Assembly: GCA_018401885.1 (NCBI GenBank) | Contig: JAGYKB010000001.1 | Span: 186,001-250,000 of the forward strand | Source: Gammaproteobacteria bacterium | Lineage (GTDB): Bacteria; Pseudomonadota; Gammaproteobacteria; Pseudomonadales; Pseudohongiellaceae | Reading direction: 5' to 3' | Length of the DNA stretch: 64,000 nt | In this document: positions 35,888 through 43,650 of the stretch, piece after piece | Layout of the letters: each line of letters opens with the position of its first letter | Numbering within the stretch: position 1 is the stretch's first letter | Program-made: the position numbers and the translations under genes | The notes under the pieces: generated by a model | What the model was told of the DNA's origin: nothing | What the model saw: only the letters and a program-made list of their open reading frames with translations | The model's database searches: none

Positions 35888-37216
35888 TTACTCCGCGTCG
35901 GTGTTTTCAGACTGCCTAGGCTCAGGTTTTATAACCTCCTGATAGGAAACAGTCTTATCTTCGACCTTAGCTGCTTCGAGTATGAAGTCAAATACCTGAT
36001 CCTCAACCACTGAACTCTCAATTGCCGCTAGCTGCTCTTGGTTACCGTAATACCAATTGATGACCTCTTCGGGGGACTCATAGGTCGACGCGAGCTCTTC
36101 GATGGTTTCGCGAACTTTCACAGGATCGGCCTTCAGGTTTTGCGTTTGCATTACCTCACCCAATACGAGACCAAGCTTGACCCTTCGTGTAGCCTGCTCT
36201 GAAAAAAGCTCATCGGGTAGCATGCTGGCATCGAGATTAGCGCCTCCGCCCATTTGTTGCAGCGCTTGTGTTTTGAGCTGCTGTATTTCGGCCGTAATAA
36301 GCGCCGCGGGAACATCCAGCTCGACAATCTCAATAAGCTTGTCCATAACCTGCGCTTTGAGCTTGTTGCGGCTTGCCGCTTTGAGCTCTCGCGTCATGTT
36401 ATTTGCAACCTCTTCGCGAAACGCGACGTCGCCCCCCTCTTCGATACCGAAGCTCTTAAAAAATTCTTCATCTACTGCGGGTAGCACTTGTTCGCTAACG
36501 CTATTGAGTACCATCTCAAATTCAACCGCTTTGCCGGCTAGGTCAGCGTTGTGGTATTCCTCGGGGAAATTGAGTGACAGGGTAAATGCATCGCCTGCAG
36601 TCTTACCTATTATTCCGGCTTCGAAGCCCGGTATCATGCGCTCGGAGCCCAAGATTAGGTCGGTTCCAGTCGCTTTACCACCCTGAAACTCTTCTCCATC
36701 GAGTTTACCGTTGTAATCGATATTAACTCGATCAGAATCGGCTGCCGCACGCTCTACAGTTTCCCAGGTCTGACGCTGCTTACGTAGAGTTTCGATCATT
36801 TCATCGATATCGCTCTCGCCAATGTCAGCACCTAATCGAGTAACTTCAAGAATGCTGAAATCGGGCAACGTTACCTCGGGATACACCTCAAATGTCGCTG
36901 TAAACGTAAGGTCTGCACCCTCTTCTAAATTAACTGGCACAATAGTCGGTTGTCCGGCAGGCTTCACCGCTTCTTGAGTAAGCGCATCGAAATAGGACTG
37001 ATTAATCATCTCACCTACTACGTCTTGGCGAACACTCTTACCAAAACGACTCTTGATAACCTTAAAAGGCACTTTGCCTTTACGAAAGCCTTTTAGGTTT
37101 ACCGACCCTGCAGCCTCCTGAAGGCGGGCATTGACGGCCGTTTCAACCCTTTCGCTTGGCACCGCGATAGTCATTTTCCTTTCGAGACCTTGGGTTGTTT
37201 CTAGTGAAACCTGCAT
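35888..37216 (-). CDS. tig: trigger factor
   Basis: Trigger factor is the ribosome-bound chaperone that meets nascent chains. The 442-residue product has the ribosome-binding N domain with the signature GFRKGKVPFKVIKSRFG (about residues 43-59), an FKBP-type isomerase domain (about 150-245, DRVNIDYNGKLDGEEFQGGK) and a helical C-terminal arm. The ATG at 37216 has GGAAGAGG 7 bases upstream, so the 7-codon upstream extension is rejected. It heads the tig-clpP-clpX run. Confidence 0.97.
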   Translation of the reverse strand: MQVSLETTQGLERKMTIAVPSERVETAVNARLQEAAGSVNLKGFRKGKVPFKVIKSRFGKSVRQDVVGEMINQSYFDALTQEAVKPAGQPTIVPVNLEEGADLTFTATFEVYPEVTLPDFSILEVTRLGADIGESDIDEMIETLRKQRQTWETVERAAADSDRVNIDYNGKLDGEEFQGGKATGTDLILGSERMIPGFEAGIIGKTAGDAFTLSLNFPEEYHNADLAGKAVEFEMVLNSVSEQVLPAVDEEFFKSFGIEEGGDVAFREEVANNMTRELKAASRNKLKAQVMDKLIEIVELDVPAALITAEIQQLKTQALQQMGGGANLDASMLPDELFSEQATRRVKLGLVLGEVMQTQNLKADPVKVRETIEELASTYESPEEVINWYYGNQEQLAAIESSVVEDQVFDFILEAAKVEDKTVSYQEVIKPEPRQSENTDAE

Positions 37217-37528
37217 TGATAAACCTCTTCCGAACAAGGGCGGTAAGAGCGCCCTCGCGATTAATGAATTTGGTGATGTAGTATGTCTTATTTACACTTT
37301 TAAAGCAGGGATGCTGCCCCACAAAGCCCGCGATTTTCCCACAGCGGCAAGGCTTATTCAATCACAGTCTGAATAAGGAGTGATCGAGTTGTAAAACGGG
37401 GTTGCCATCGTCGCCAAGGAGTCAGACAATCGGGAACCAGAGGAGAATCACGTACGCGCAGGATCTTAGGAACTTCGCGACCTGTACTTCGCGATCTCTA
37501 GCATGAATAAAAACAAGGAGGTGAGGAC
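37217..37528. other. 312-base intergenic region between divergent tig and the 37529 gene
   Basis: Near tig there is a hairpin on its leader: AGGGCG (37237-37242) pairs with CGCCCT (37250-37255), just before the tig ribosome-binding site. Near the other gene there is a near-perfect tandem repeat of 14 bases, ACTTCGCGAcCTgT at 37472-37485 and ACTTCGCGAtCTcT at 37486-37499, about 30 bases before the start, which may be a regulator site. No RNA gene is evident; a clear promoter pair is not obvious for either gene. Confidence 0.5.
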
Positions 37529-37744
37529 ATGAGCGCTTCGATAGTAGGGGATGGCGAGAACAGAAAACAAGACCCGAAAGGTATTAACTCAGCAGAGAGC
37601 GAGATTTTTGAGGATGGTAAACTGTGGTACTTCCACAACTCTCGTGGAGAAAAGATCGGTCCATTTCGCTACGCTAGCGAAGCGAAGTCCAACCTCGACT
37701 CTCTGATGGCCAGTCTAGAGGCGAGACTAACAACGGAAGGATGA
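37529..37744 (+). CDS. small protein, DUF6316-like
   Basis: A 71-residue soluble protein with the core GKLWYFHNSRGEKIGPFRYASEA (about residues 30-52). This looks like the short DUF6316-type proteins of pseudomonads and marine gammaproteobacteria, which share a WYF...GPF pattern; the assignment is from memory of that pattern. No function is known. The ribosome-binding site is excellent (GGAGGTGAG before the ATG). It converges with the hydrolase gene, 30 bases apart. Confidence 0.7.
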   Translation: MSASIVGDGENRKQDPKGINSAESEIFEDGKLWYFHNSRGEKIGPFRYASEAKSNLDSLMASLEARLTTEG

Positions 37745-37774
37745 GCAAAGCGCTCTGCTGCCTGGGATCAGCCG

Positions 37775-38737
37775 CTAGGCGGCAGCAGCAATCGGTGATT
37801 CAACTCGCAATTTAGTCAAATCGCCTAGAATTTGGGCAGAATGCTCTATAAAGAAAAAATAACCACCTTGGCGAGACACAGCGCGAGCTCGCCCTTTAGG
37901 CAGCTCTGCAGCAAGCAAGAACGCTGAGCGACCATGCCGACAGCTTTCGTCTCGACCTTGCCAAAATTCTACAGTGAGGGACAGGTTAGCTAACTGATAA
38001 TCGAACGGCGCAAAGCCTATCGACTCATCTTGCGCCACTCCTCGCGGCCCTTGAACTAAAGCCTCCCGTCTGTCGCTGAGAATAATGCGCCTGAGCTCGC
38101 TACTATTTAAGACCCGCTGATCGAAACTGCAAAGCTCACTGCGGAGAGTCTCGATATAGCCATCTTGCGATTTTCGATCAAAACGCCCCCGTAGCGACCA
38201 CCCATGGCGGACAAGTGATGCGAGTCCCCTATGCATTAGAGCCTTAATTTGCCCTGTTTTACGGGCAGTTAGAAGAGGCCCGCAGGGAATCGCGCCGAGA
38301 CTAATCTGACCGCTGATTCTTGAGGAGGCAAGCTGAGCAAGCGCAAGAGCATAGACCGCTCCATGCCCTAAGGTGAGTGTCGAGACCTTTTTCAATTTAA
38401 GATGATCCAGCAGTTCGATAAGATCGCGAGCAAATGGCTCGGGGGTCGTACTAAAATAAAATTCGCTCCCTCCGATGCCGGGTCGATCAACTGCAATTAG
38501 TCGAATCCCGGCCCGCTGTGCATGCTCATGGAACAACCTGGCTTCTAACCGCGAGCTTCCACTCGAGTGAAAAAACACTACAGGAAGGCCGTCAACTCTG
38601 CCAAATTCGCTCCAGGCAAGCAGCCTAGAAGAGGTCAGGCGGAGGGTGAAAAAGTCTTGTGAGCCAACTTTTTGCGTGAGAACTTCCGAGGTCGCAAGAG
38701 CCTTGAGATCAGTACATTGCGCATTTCTGCCTACCAT
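37775..38737 (-). CDS. alpha/beta-hydrolase fold protein, probably catalytically inactive
   Basis: The 320-residue product has the fold pattern of alpha/beta hydrolases: VVFFHSSGSSRLEARLF (oxyanion strand, about residues 53-69), LIAVDRPGIGGSEF (80-93) and the nucleophile strand STLTLGHGAVYALALAQL. At the nucleophile slot stands Gly124, where homologues have Ser in G-x-S-x-G. The usual GGHFF histidine is GGYFF (Tyr293), and the acid position in WQGRDESC seems shifted to Glu or Asp. So the triad is apparently gone while the fold core is kept. GGGAG precedes the ATG by 7 bases. Its promoter region contains a 19-bp palindrome. It may be a binding protein or regulator; function unknown. Confidence 0.8.
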   Translation of the reverse strand: MVGRNAQCTDLKALATSEVLTQKVGSQDFFTLRLTSSRLLAWSEFGRVDGLPVVFFHSSGSSRLEARLFHEHAQRAGIRLIAVDRPGIGGSEFYFSTTPEPFARDLIELLDHLKLKKVSTLTLGHGAVYALALAQLASSRISGQISLGAIPCGPLLTARKTGQIKALMHRGLASLVRHGWSLRGRFDRKSQDGYIETLRSELCSFDQRVLNSSELRRIILSDRREALVQGPRGVAQDESIGFAPFDYQLANLSLTVEFWQGRDESCRHGRSAFLLAAELPKGRARAVSRQGGYFFFIEHSAQILGDLTKLRVESPIAAAA

Positions 38738-38807
38738 CTAAAAACTCCCAATCGTAAAGGCCAAGCTAACTCAAAAAGCCTGCGTTGCTTTATCTCTCGA
38801 TAGCCTG

Positions 38808-38837
38808 ATAGTATCGTGGGAATATTTCCCACGTCAA
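38808..38837 (-). promoter_or_regulatory. promoter with operator palindrome in the spacer, upstream of the hydrolase-like gene
   Basis: On the minus strand a -35 TTGACG (38837-38832) is followed by GATACT (38815-38810, spacer 16) or TACTAT (38813-38808, spacer 18). The spacer is almost exactly the perfect palindrome CGTGGGAATATTTCCCACG (38815-38833, plus strand). A repressor or a MerR-like activator bound there would control the gene 70 bases downstream and possibly the divergent DUF6502 gene. Confidence 0.6.
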
Positions 38838-38914
38838 CAAAATCAAAAACTAAAAAGCACTGACGAGGGGTTCCTGGGACTACCCAGAGAGACTCAAAGG
38901 ACTATACTGCGAAC

Positions 38915-39835
38915 ATGGCAGAGAAAGACCTCAACTCACAACAGGCATCAAGCTTAGTTTTTGCAGCGATATCGAAAACGCTAAAACCTCTAGTGCGCTT
39001 ACTTTTGCACTACGGTATAGGGTATCCACAGCTTATTGCCTTACTCAAAAGACTCTATGTCGGAGCAGCCGAAGAAGAACTCAATACCGCAGAAAAACGT
39101 GTTTCGGATAGCCGCATCACCTTGTTAACAGGCGTGCATCGAAAGGACGTCGCGAGATTACGAAGAGAGTACGCTGAGAACCAGCAAGAAGCCGTCGAGG
39201 GTTTTTCACAAGAAAGCTCTGCAGACAACCCAAATAACAACACCGCCTCACTTGGCGCGAGACTTGTTGCGGAATGGATGGCTAACCCGCGTTTCTTGCA
39301 ACAAGAAAGAGAGGACAACCCACCCGCTCCTCTCCCCTTCCGCGATTCAGAGAGCCGCGGCCATGCTGACTTTTGCGAACTGGTCGAAACAGTCTGCAGG
39401 AAGGATATCAGGCCTCGCTCGGTCCTAGACGAATGGCTGAGGCTAGGCATCGTAAGCGTGAGCGATGACATGATCTCGCTAAACACCGAAGCTTTTGCAC
39501 CCAAGGCTGGACTCGCAGAAAAAGCTTATTTTTTTGGTCGAAATATCCAAGACCATGTTGAGGCTGGCGCGAATAATCTTCGCGGTAGCGCGCCTCCTTT
39601 CTATGATCGCAGCGTGTTCTACGATCAGCTATCACAAGACTCTGTCGAAGAGTTGCGCGCGCTCTCGGCTCTCGGAGCAAGCGCGCTCCTTACAAGAGTA
39701 AATGCGCGCGCCCACAGTCTACAAAGGAAAGACATCGCTAAGAAAACCAACAGCGCGCAATTTCGTTTCAATCTCGGTATATTCAATTACAGCACCGCTC
39801 ACCCTCAGCCAGAAGAGACAAGTTGTGAAGAGTAA
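38915..39835 (+). CDS. DUF6502 family protein
   Basis: The 306-residue cytoplasmic protein matches the DUF6502 pattern: an N-terminal helical module LVFAAISKTLKPLVRLLLHYGIGYPQLIALLKRLYV (about residues 14-49; parts cited: LKPLVRLLL, GIGYPQ and LLKRLYV), then DSRITLLTGVHRKDVARLR and VDEWLRLGIV-like (here LDEWLRLGIVSV). This N-terminal part resembles a helix-turn-helix and may bind DNA, which is inference. A TATACT box lies only 6 bases before the ATG, so the mRNA could be leaderless. Its last 11 bases overlap the next gene. Confidence 0.82.
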   Translation: MAEKDLNSQQASSLVFAAISKTLKPLVRLLLHYGIGYPQLIALLKRLYVGAAEEELNTAEKRVSDSRITLLTGVHRKDVARLRREYAENQQEAVEGFSQESSADNPNNNTASLGARLVAEWMANPRFLQQEREDNPPAPLPFRDSESRGHADFCELVETVCRKDIRPRSVLDEWLRLGIVSVSDDMISLNTEAFAPKAGLAEKAYFFGRNIQDHVEAGANNLRGSAPPFYDRSVFYDQLSQDSVEELRALSALGASALLTRVNARAHSLQRKDIAKKTNSAQFRFNLGIFNYSTAHPQPEETSCEE

Positions 39836-40778
39836 CGGAAAAGTCCCAGGCGCCAGCATGAACGCGCTCGCGAACGGCGAAACAAGCATTCGGGCTTGGG
39901 GCATGAGGCTCGCATTGCTTTTGCTTCTCGCCAGCGTTTACGTACTTGGCAACCTGCAGCCCGCAGTCGGCGATCGGAGAGGTGGAGAGGAAGGCAGTGG
40001 CGTCGGGGGCACGGGTATTCTTGATCTCCCCGGATCCGGTCTGGGCGGTTCAGGCATGCGCCCATTCTTAGGCATCGTTTCACCACGGGAGACAGTGCTC
40101 GAGGGTCTCGAAAACCATCAAGCAGCAAGTAGCTTAGATCAGCGCCCCGCGAATGAAGTCATCGTGTTGCGCGAACCTTCTTTTTCTCGCAACACACCGC
40201 AGAACACAGGAATAGCAGCGGAGATCAAAATCGAAAGGGTGCTTGAAAATCCCGAGTCGTCTGTTCGTTCCGCTACTCAGCCGACTCCTCAATCGCCCAC
40301 TTATACCGCTACCCAGCCTGCAGCCTCCAAAATCGATGGGTTGTCCGGTCGAAGGATCGAGGGCTTTCTGCAACCGGACATATCTTCTCTCACGACCAGC
40401 GGCTCAACCGAATCGGCTTCAAGCATCAGCATCTTGGAATCGATAGAAAATGGCACGGAGCAAATTAATGCCCTACTCGCGATAAGTGCCAGTGAGCTCG
40501 GGATGCCTGGAGCAGAAATAGATGAAACTGGGATCGAGCCGGCAGCGGTGCGATGGGCTGATATCGTCCATTGGCTCAACGCAAATGCGTCAACAGAGCA
40601 AGAAAAAGCTGTTGAGAAGCCAACCGTCATGCCCAAGGACACAAGAGACAACTTGGCGATAGCAGAGATGACGCGAGCCTCTGGGCTGAGGCGCCCGCAG
40701 TTGCCGCCGCTACAAAGAGCGAGGCCACTCCAGCGTGCAACAATTTTGCCCCCGAGAGTTCGTCCATTGGGCCTTTGA
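39825..40778 (+). CDS. secreted low-complexity protein, unknown function
   Basis: The 317-residue product has a signal peptide or anchor (MRLALLLLLASVYVLGNLQPAVG, residues about 27-49) and then a Gly-rich start GSGVGGTGILDLPGSGLGGSG. The rest is rich in Ser, Thr, Pro and Gln, with a basic Pro-rich end (RPQLPPLQRARPLQRATILPP). The GxGVGGTG stretch resembles the start of DUF5666 proteins, often found next to DUF6502 genes, but the remainder does not fit. I start at GTG 39825 (GAAGAG 7 bases before), overlapping the DUF6502 stop by 11 bases; ATG 39858 or 39903 are alternatives. No function is known. Confidence 0.65.
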   Translation: MKSNGKVPGASMNALANGETSIRAWGMRLALLLLLASVYVLGNLQPAVGDRRGGEEGSGVGGTGILDLPGSGLGGSGMRPFLGIVSPRETVLEGLENHQAASSLDQRPANEVIVLREPSFSRNTPQNTGIAAEIKIERVLENPESSVRSATQPTPQSPTYTATQPAASKIDGLSGRRIEGFLQPDISSLTTSGSTESASSISILESIENGTEQINALLAISASELGMPGAEIDETGIEPAAVRWADIVHWLNANASTEQEKAVEKPTVMPKDTRDNLAIAEMTRASGLRRPQLPPLQRARPLQRATILPPRVRPLGL

Positions 40779-40818
40779 CACACATCGCTGACGCACAAAG
40801 GAGAGTGTCTTTGACTGT

Positions 40819-41652
40819 CTATTTGACCTGATAAACCAGCTGCAAATACACAGCGTGCTCAGCGCTCGATGCATTGAGGCCCGCACTCGCTAGCGCCGTG
40901 AGAGACCAAGTACGACTCAACTCCCAACCAGCATAAAGCCCCACCTCCTGAACATCACCGAAAAATTTCGAGGCGGTTTCGCGATAATCGTAGAGTAGAC
41001 CTGCGCTCGTCGACTGGGTCAGCCTCCGCGCGATACCCACCTGCACATAGCCTGAATTCTTGATATCCGTGAAAACTTGCGATGCCCCACGATCACTGTA
41101 TCCAAGCGTTGTAAAGACGGTGTTTTGCCCAATATCGAAAGAGGATTCTAGCTGCAATGACACGTCCCTCTCTCCTGTTCCGAGGTTTTTTTCGACGCTC
41201 GCTGTGGGGAGTTTGACACTGAGTCGTGCACCCACTGCGAGGGAATCGCCGAACAGACTCGGTAGTACCCCCTGAGGAATTTCCTGCGTTTTCGTATACC
41301 CTATTTCAACAAGGCTATCTCCCGTCCCAGAATAATGCCCGATTGAATCGGAAGCGACCGCTCGTGTGACACCTCCGAGATTGACGAGCACGTTGCCTGG
41401 GCCCTCTACGCGCAGCTTAGCTAGCGAAAGCTGCCCGCTCCACCTACCTTTTGTCACCGCCCAGCTTAAAGGCAAGTAGGTGATATGCGTAGCATCCTGA
41501 GCACCAAAGTTACCCATTGCAGAATAAAAACCTAGGGCAAGATGGTGCTGCGAATCATGATTTTCAGGCAGCTCTTGCGCCACAAGGCCAAGCGGGAAAA
41601 CGCCTATTAACATTCCAGTGCAGCGAAATAAGAAACCTTTAGCTCTCGTCAT
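40819..41652 (-). CDS. predicted outer-membrane beta-barrel protein
   Basis: The 277-residue product has a signal peptide (FLFRCTGMLIGVFPLGLVAQ, cut near residue 27) and a mature part of alternating polar/hydrophobic strands with glycines: HLALGFYSAMGNFG, GRWSGQLSLAKLRV, GDSLVEIGYTKT, DSLAVGARLSVKLP, TVFTTLGYSD, SGYVQVGIARRL, TSAGLLYDYRE, EVGLYAGWEL, YLQLVYQVK. About 12 strands can be counted. It ends in VYQVK rather than the usual final Phe. I know no named family. The ATG at 41652 overlaps the msrB stop by 14 bases. It converges with the secreted-protein gene (40 bases apart). Confidence 0.65.
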   Translation of the reverse strand: MTRAKGFLFRCTGMLIGVFPLGLVAQELPENHDSQHHLALGFYSAMGNFGAQDATHITYLPLSWAVTKGRWSGQLSLAKLRVEGPGNVLVNLGGVTRAVASDSIGHYSGTGDSLVEIGYTKTQEIPQGVLPSLFGDSLAVGARLSVKLPTASVEKNLGTGERDVSLQLESSFDIGQNTVFTTLGYSDRGASQVFTDIKNSGYVQVGIARRLTQSTSAGLLYDYRETASKFFGDVQEVGLYAGWELSRTWSLTALASAGLNASSAEHAVYLQLVYQVK

Positions 41653-42100
41653 CAACTCCCTCGAAATCGAGACATGCTGAGTTTATGCAATAACGAAGTC
41701 CTGTTATTGCAGGCCCGTCATTGAATACGTGACCGAGGTGGGAATTACAGCCGGTGCATACAACCTCTGTTCGCTGCATACCATGGCTTGTGTCGAGACG
41801 CTCTTCGATTGGTGCGGCCGACGCTGGTAGAAAAAAGCTTGGCCAACCGCATCCAGAGTCAAATTTGGTGTCGGATAGAAACAACACCTCGCCACAGCCT
41901 TTGCAGCGGTAACTGCCCTCCTCTTTATTATCCCAAAACTCGCCAGTGAAGGCGCGCTCAGTCCCTTGTTTACGCATAATTGCGAACGCTTCGGGACCAA
42001 GCCTTTCTAACCACTCTGATTCTGTTGCAGGCAGCGTACGCGGCGTTAGATTTTTATCAATCGAATCGTTCATAGATTTTACCCGTATAATTTCATGCAT
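41639..42100 (-). CDS. msrB: peptide-methionine (R)-S-oxide reductase MsrB
   Basis: MsrB repairs methionine-R-sulfoxide in proteins. The 153-residue product has two zinc CxxC pairs (CKGC about 69-72 and CTGC about 115-118), the motif DSGCGWPSFF and the catalytic cysteine in RYCINSACLDF. Recycling may use the upstream Cys as resolving residue. The start at 42100 has GGAG 4 bases before it; the ATG at 42073 (MNDSIDKNL) is an alternative. Next to it on the same strand is the outer-membrane protein gene, overlapping by 14 bases. Confidence 0.95.
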   Translation of the reverse strand: MHEIIRVKSMNDSIDKNLTPRTLPATESEWLERLGPEAFAIMRKQGTERAFTGEFWDNKEEGSYRCKGCGEVLFLSDTKFDSGCGWPSFFLPASAAPIEERLDTSHGMQRTEVVCTGCNSHLGHVFNDGPAITGLRYCINSACLDFEGVDDES

Positions 42101-42429
42101 TAAGCTCCACTCATTGGGCGCAGCACTAGGAATTTTGTACAGCCAATCTCCCCACCAACACAGTCTCGCTGACGCGCCCCTTAAGTCGCTAGGGGCAGGG
42201 TTATTATTGCGCTACAATCGCCATAGACTAACGCTAAATGTCTTAGCTATCTAGATCGCAGCAGGCTGATCTCTGGATGTTTAGGCCCATTAGAAGTGAA
42301 TATTAGACAAGCAGCAAGCGAGGTCAGTCGATAGAATGCTACGACGAGCAGAGTAACCTCGTGGTATGACTTATCTCAAAGACCTGCATTCAACGCAGTT
42401 GATCAAAGCTTACAAGGCTAAAGAGAAGA
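42101..42429. other. 329-base gene-free region between divergent msrB and alaA
   Basis: It contains the inverted repeat GCCCCT/AGGGGC (42177-42197, 9-base loop) and a possible -10 TACAAT around 42213. A 27-codon frame (ATG at 42366, overlapping the alaA start) has no ribosome-binding site and is not supported. I see no RNA gene. Confidence 0.5.
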
Positions 42430-43650
42430 ATGAAAACGACAGAAATTAAACAGTCAGAAAAACTAGGTATGGTTTGTTATGACATTCGAGGCCCTGTACT
42501 CGAGCGGGCCAAGCAACTCGAAGAAGAAGGTCACCGCATTCTAAAATTGAATATCGGCAATCCTGCCGTGTTTGGCCTGAATGCACCAGACGAAATTATT
42601 CAAGATGTTATCCGCAATCTTCCAAGTGCTGAGGGATACTGCGATTCGAAGGGCTTATTCTCTGCGCGAAAAGCGATCATGCAAGAATGCCAACGCTTGG
42701 GCATCATGGATGTCGACATCGATGACATTTACCTAGGCAACGGTGTGAGTGAACTCATTACGCTGTCGATGCAAGCACTTCTCAACAATGGCGATGAAGT
42801 ATTGATACCGGCACCAGACTACCCTCTCTGGACCGCTGCCGTGTCACTGAGCGGCGGTAGACCTGTTCATTATCACTGCAACGAACAAGCTGATTGGTTT
42901 CCCGATCTCGCTGACATTGAAGCGAAGATAACAACTAAAACAAAAGCGCTTGTCGTAATTAATCCAAACAATCCTACTGGCGCAGTTTATTCGCGCGAAC
43001 TACTTGAAGGCATTATCGAACTTGCGCGAAAACACTCCCTCATCCTTTTCGCCGACGAGATTTACAGCAAAATCGTCTACGATGATGCCGAACACATTCC
43101 TCTTGCTTCCCTGAGCAGTGACGTCTTCACAGTAAGCTTTAATGGACTGTCTAAGTCCTATCGTTTAGCCGGATTCCGTTCCGGATGGATGATCCTTACT
43201 GGGCCAAAATATTTGGCTAAGAGTTACATTGAAGGGATTGAGATACTCAGTAACATGAGACTCTGCGCCAATGTACCAGCGCAGCTCGCTGTGCAGACAG
43301 CACTTGGTGGCTATCAAAGCATCAACGATCTCGTTTTGCCACAGGGGAGACTGCGAAGGCAGAGAGACACCGCGTGGGAGCTACTCACACAGATCGAAGG
43401 CGTAAGCTGTGTAAAACCACGTGGAGCACTCTACATGTTTGCCGCACTCGACCCGTCGGTGTTTAAGATCGAAGACGACGAAAAGCTCATTCTCGACATT
43501 CTAGAGCGAGAGCAAATTCTTCTCGTTCAAGGTAGCGCGTTTAATGTGAATGACACGCTCCATTTTAGAGTCGTGTTTTTACCGCGAGAGGAAGATTTAC
43601 GTAAAGCAATCGGTAAACTCGCTAAAGTGCTCGACAGCTATCGGATCTAA
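42430..43650 (+). CDS. alaA: glutamate-pyruvate aminotransferase AlaA
   Basis: AlaA is a class I PLP aminotransferase for alanine synthesis. The 406-residue product has the family landmarks: YDIRGPVLERAKQLEEEGHRILKLNIGNPA (start region, cited by its parts YDIRGPV and LNIGNP), YLGNGVSELI, PDYPLWTA, INPNNPTGAVY, ADEIYSKIVYDD and the PLP lysine in SFNGLSKSYRLAGFRSGW. Length equals E. coli AlaA (405). It is the only plus-strand gene here; its end overlaps the end of pdxB on the other strand by 29 bases. Confidence 0.95.
   Translation: MKTTEIKQSEKLGMVCYDIRGPVLERAKQLEEEGHRILKLNIGNPAVFGLNAPDEIIQDVIRNLPSAEGYCDSKGLFSARKAIMQECQRLGIMDVDIDDIYLGNGVSELITLSMQALLNNGDEVLIPAPDYPLWTAAVSLSGGRPVHYHCNEQADWFPDLADIEAKITTKTKALVVINPNNPTGAVYSRELLEGIIELARKHSLILFADEIYSKIVYDDAEHIPLASLSSDVFTVSFNGLSKSYRLAGFRSGWMILTGPKYLAKSYIEGIEILSNMRLCANVPAQLAVQTALGGYQSINDLVLPQGRLRRQRDTAWELLTQIEGVSCVKPRGALYMFAALDPSVFKIEDDEKLILDILEREQILLVQGSAFNVNDTLHFRVVFLPREEDLRKAIGKLAKVLDSYRI

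Noticed and set aside
36102-36686. 194-codon plus-strand frame opposite tig
   Set aside because: Antisense to trigger factor; Ser-rich shadow.
42366-42449. 27-codon frame overlapping the alaA start
   Set aside because: Looks like a leader peptide position but has no ribosome-binding site and no attenuator-like hairpin or codon run.
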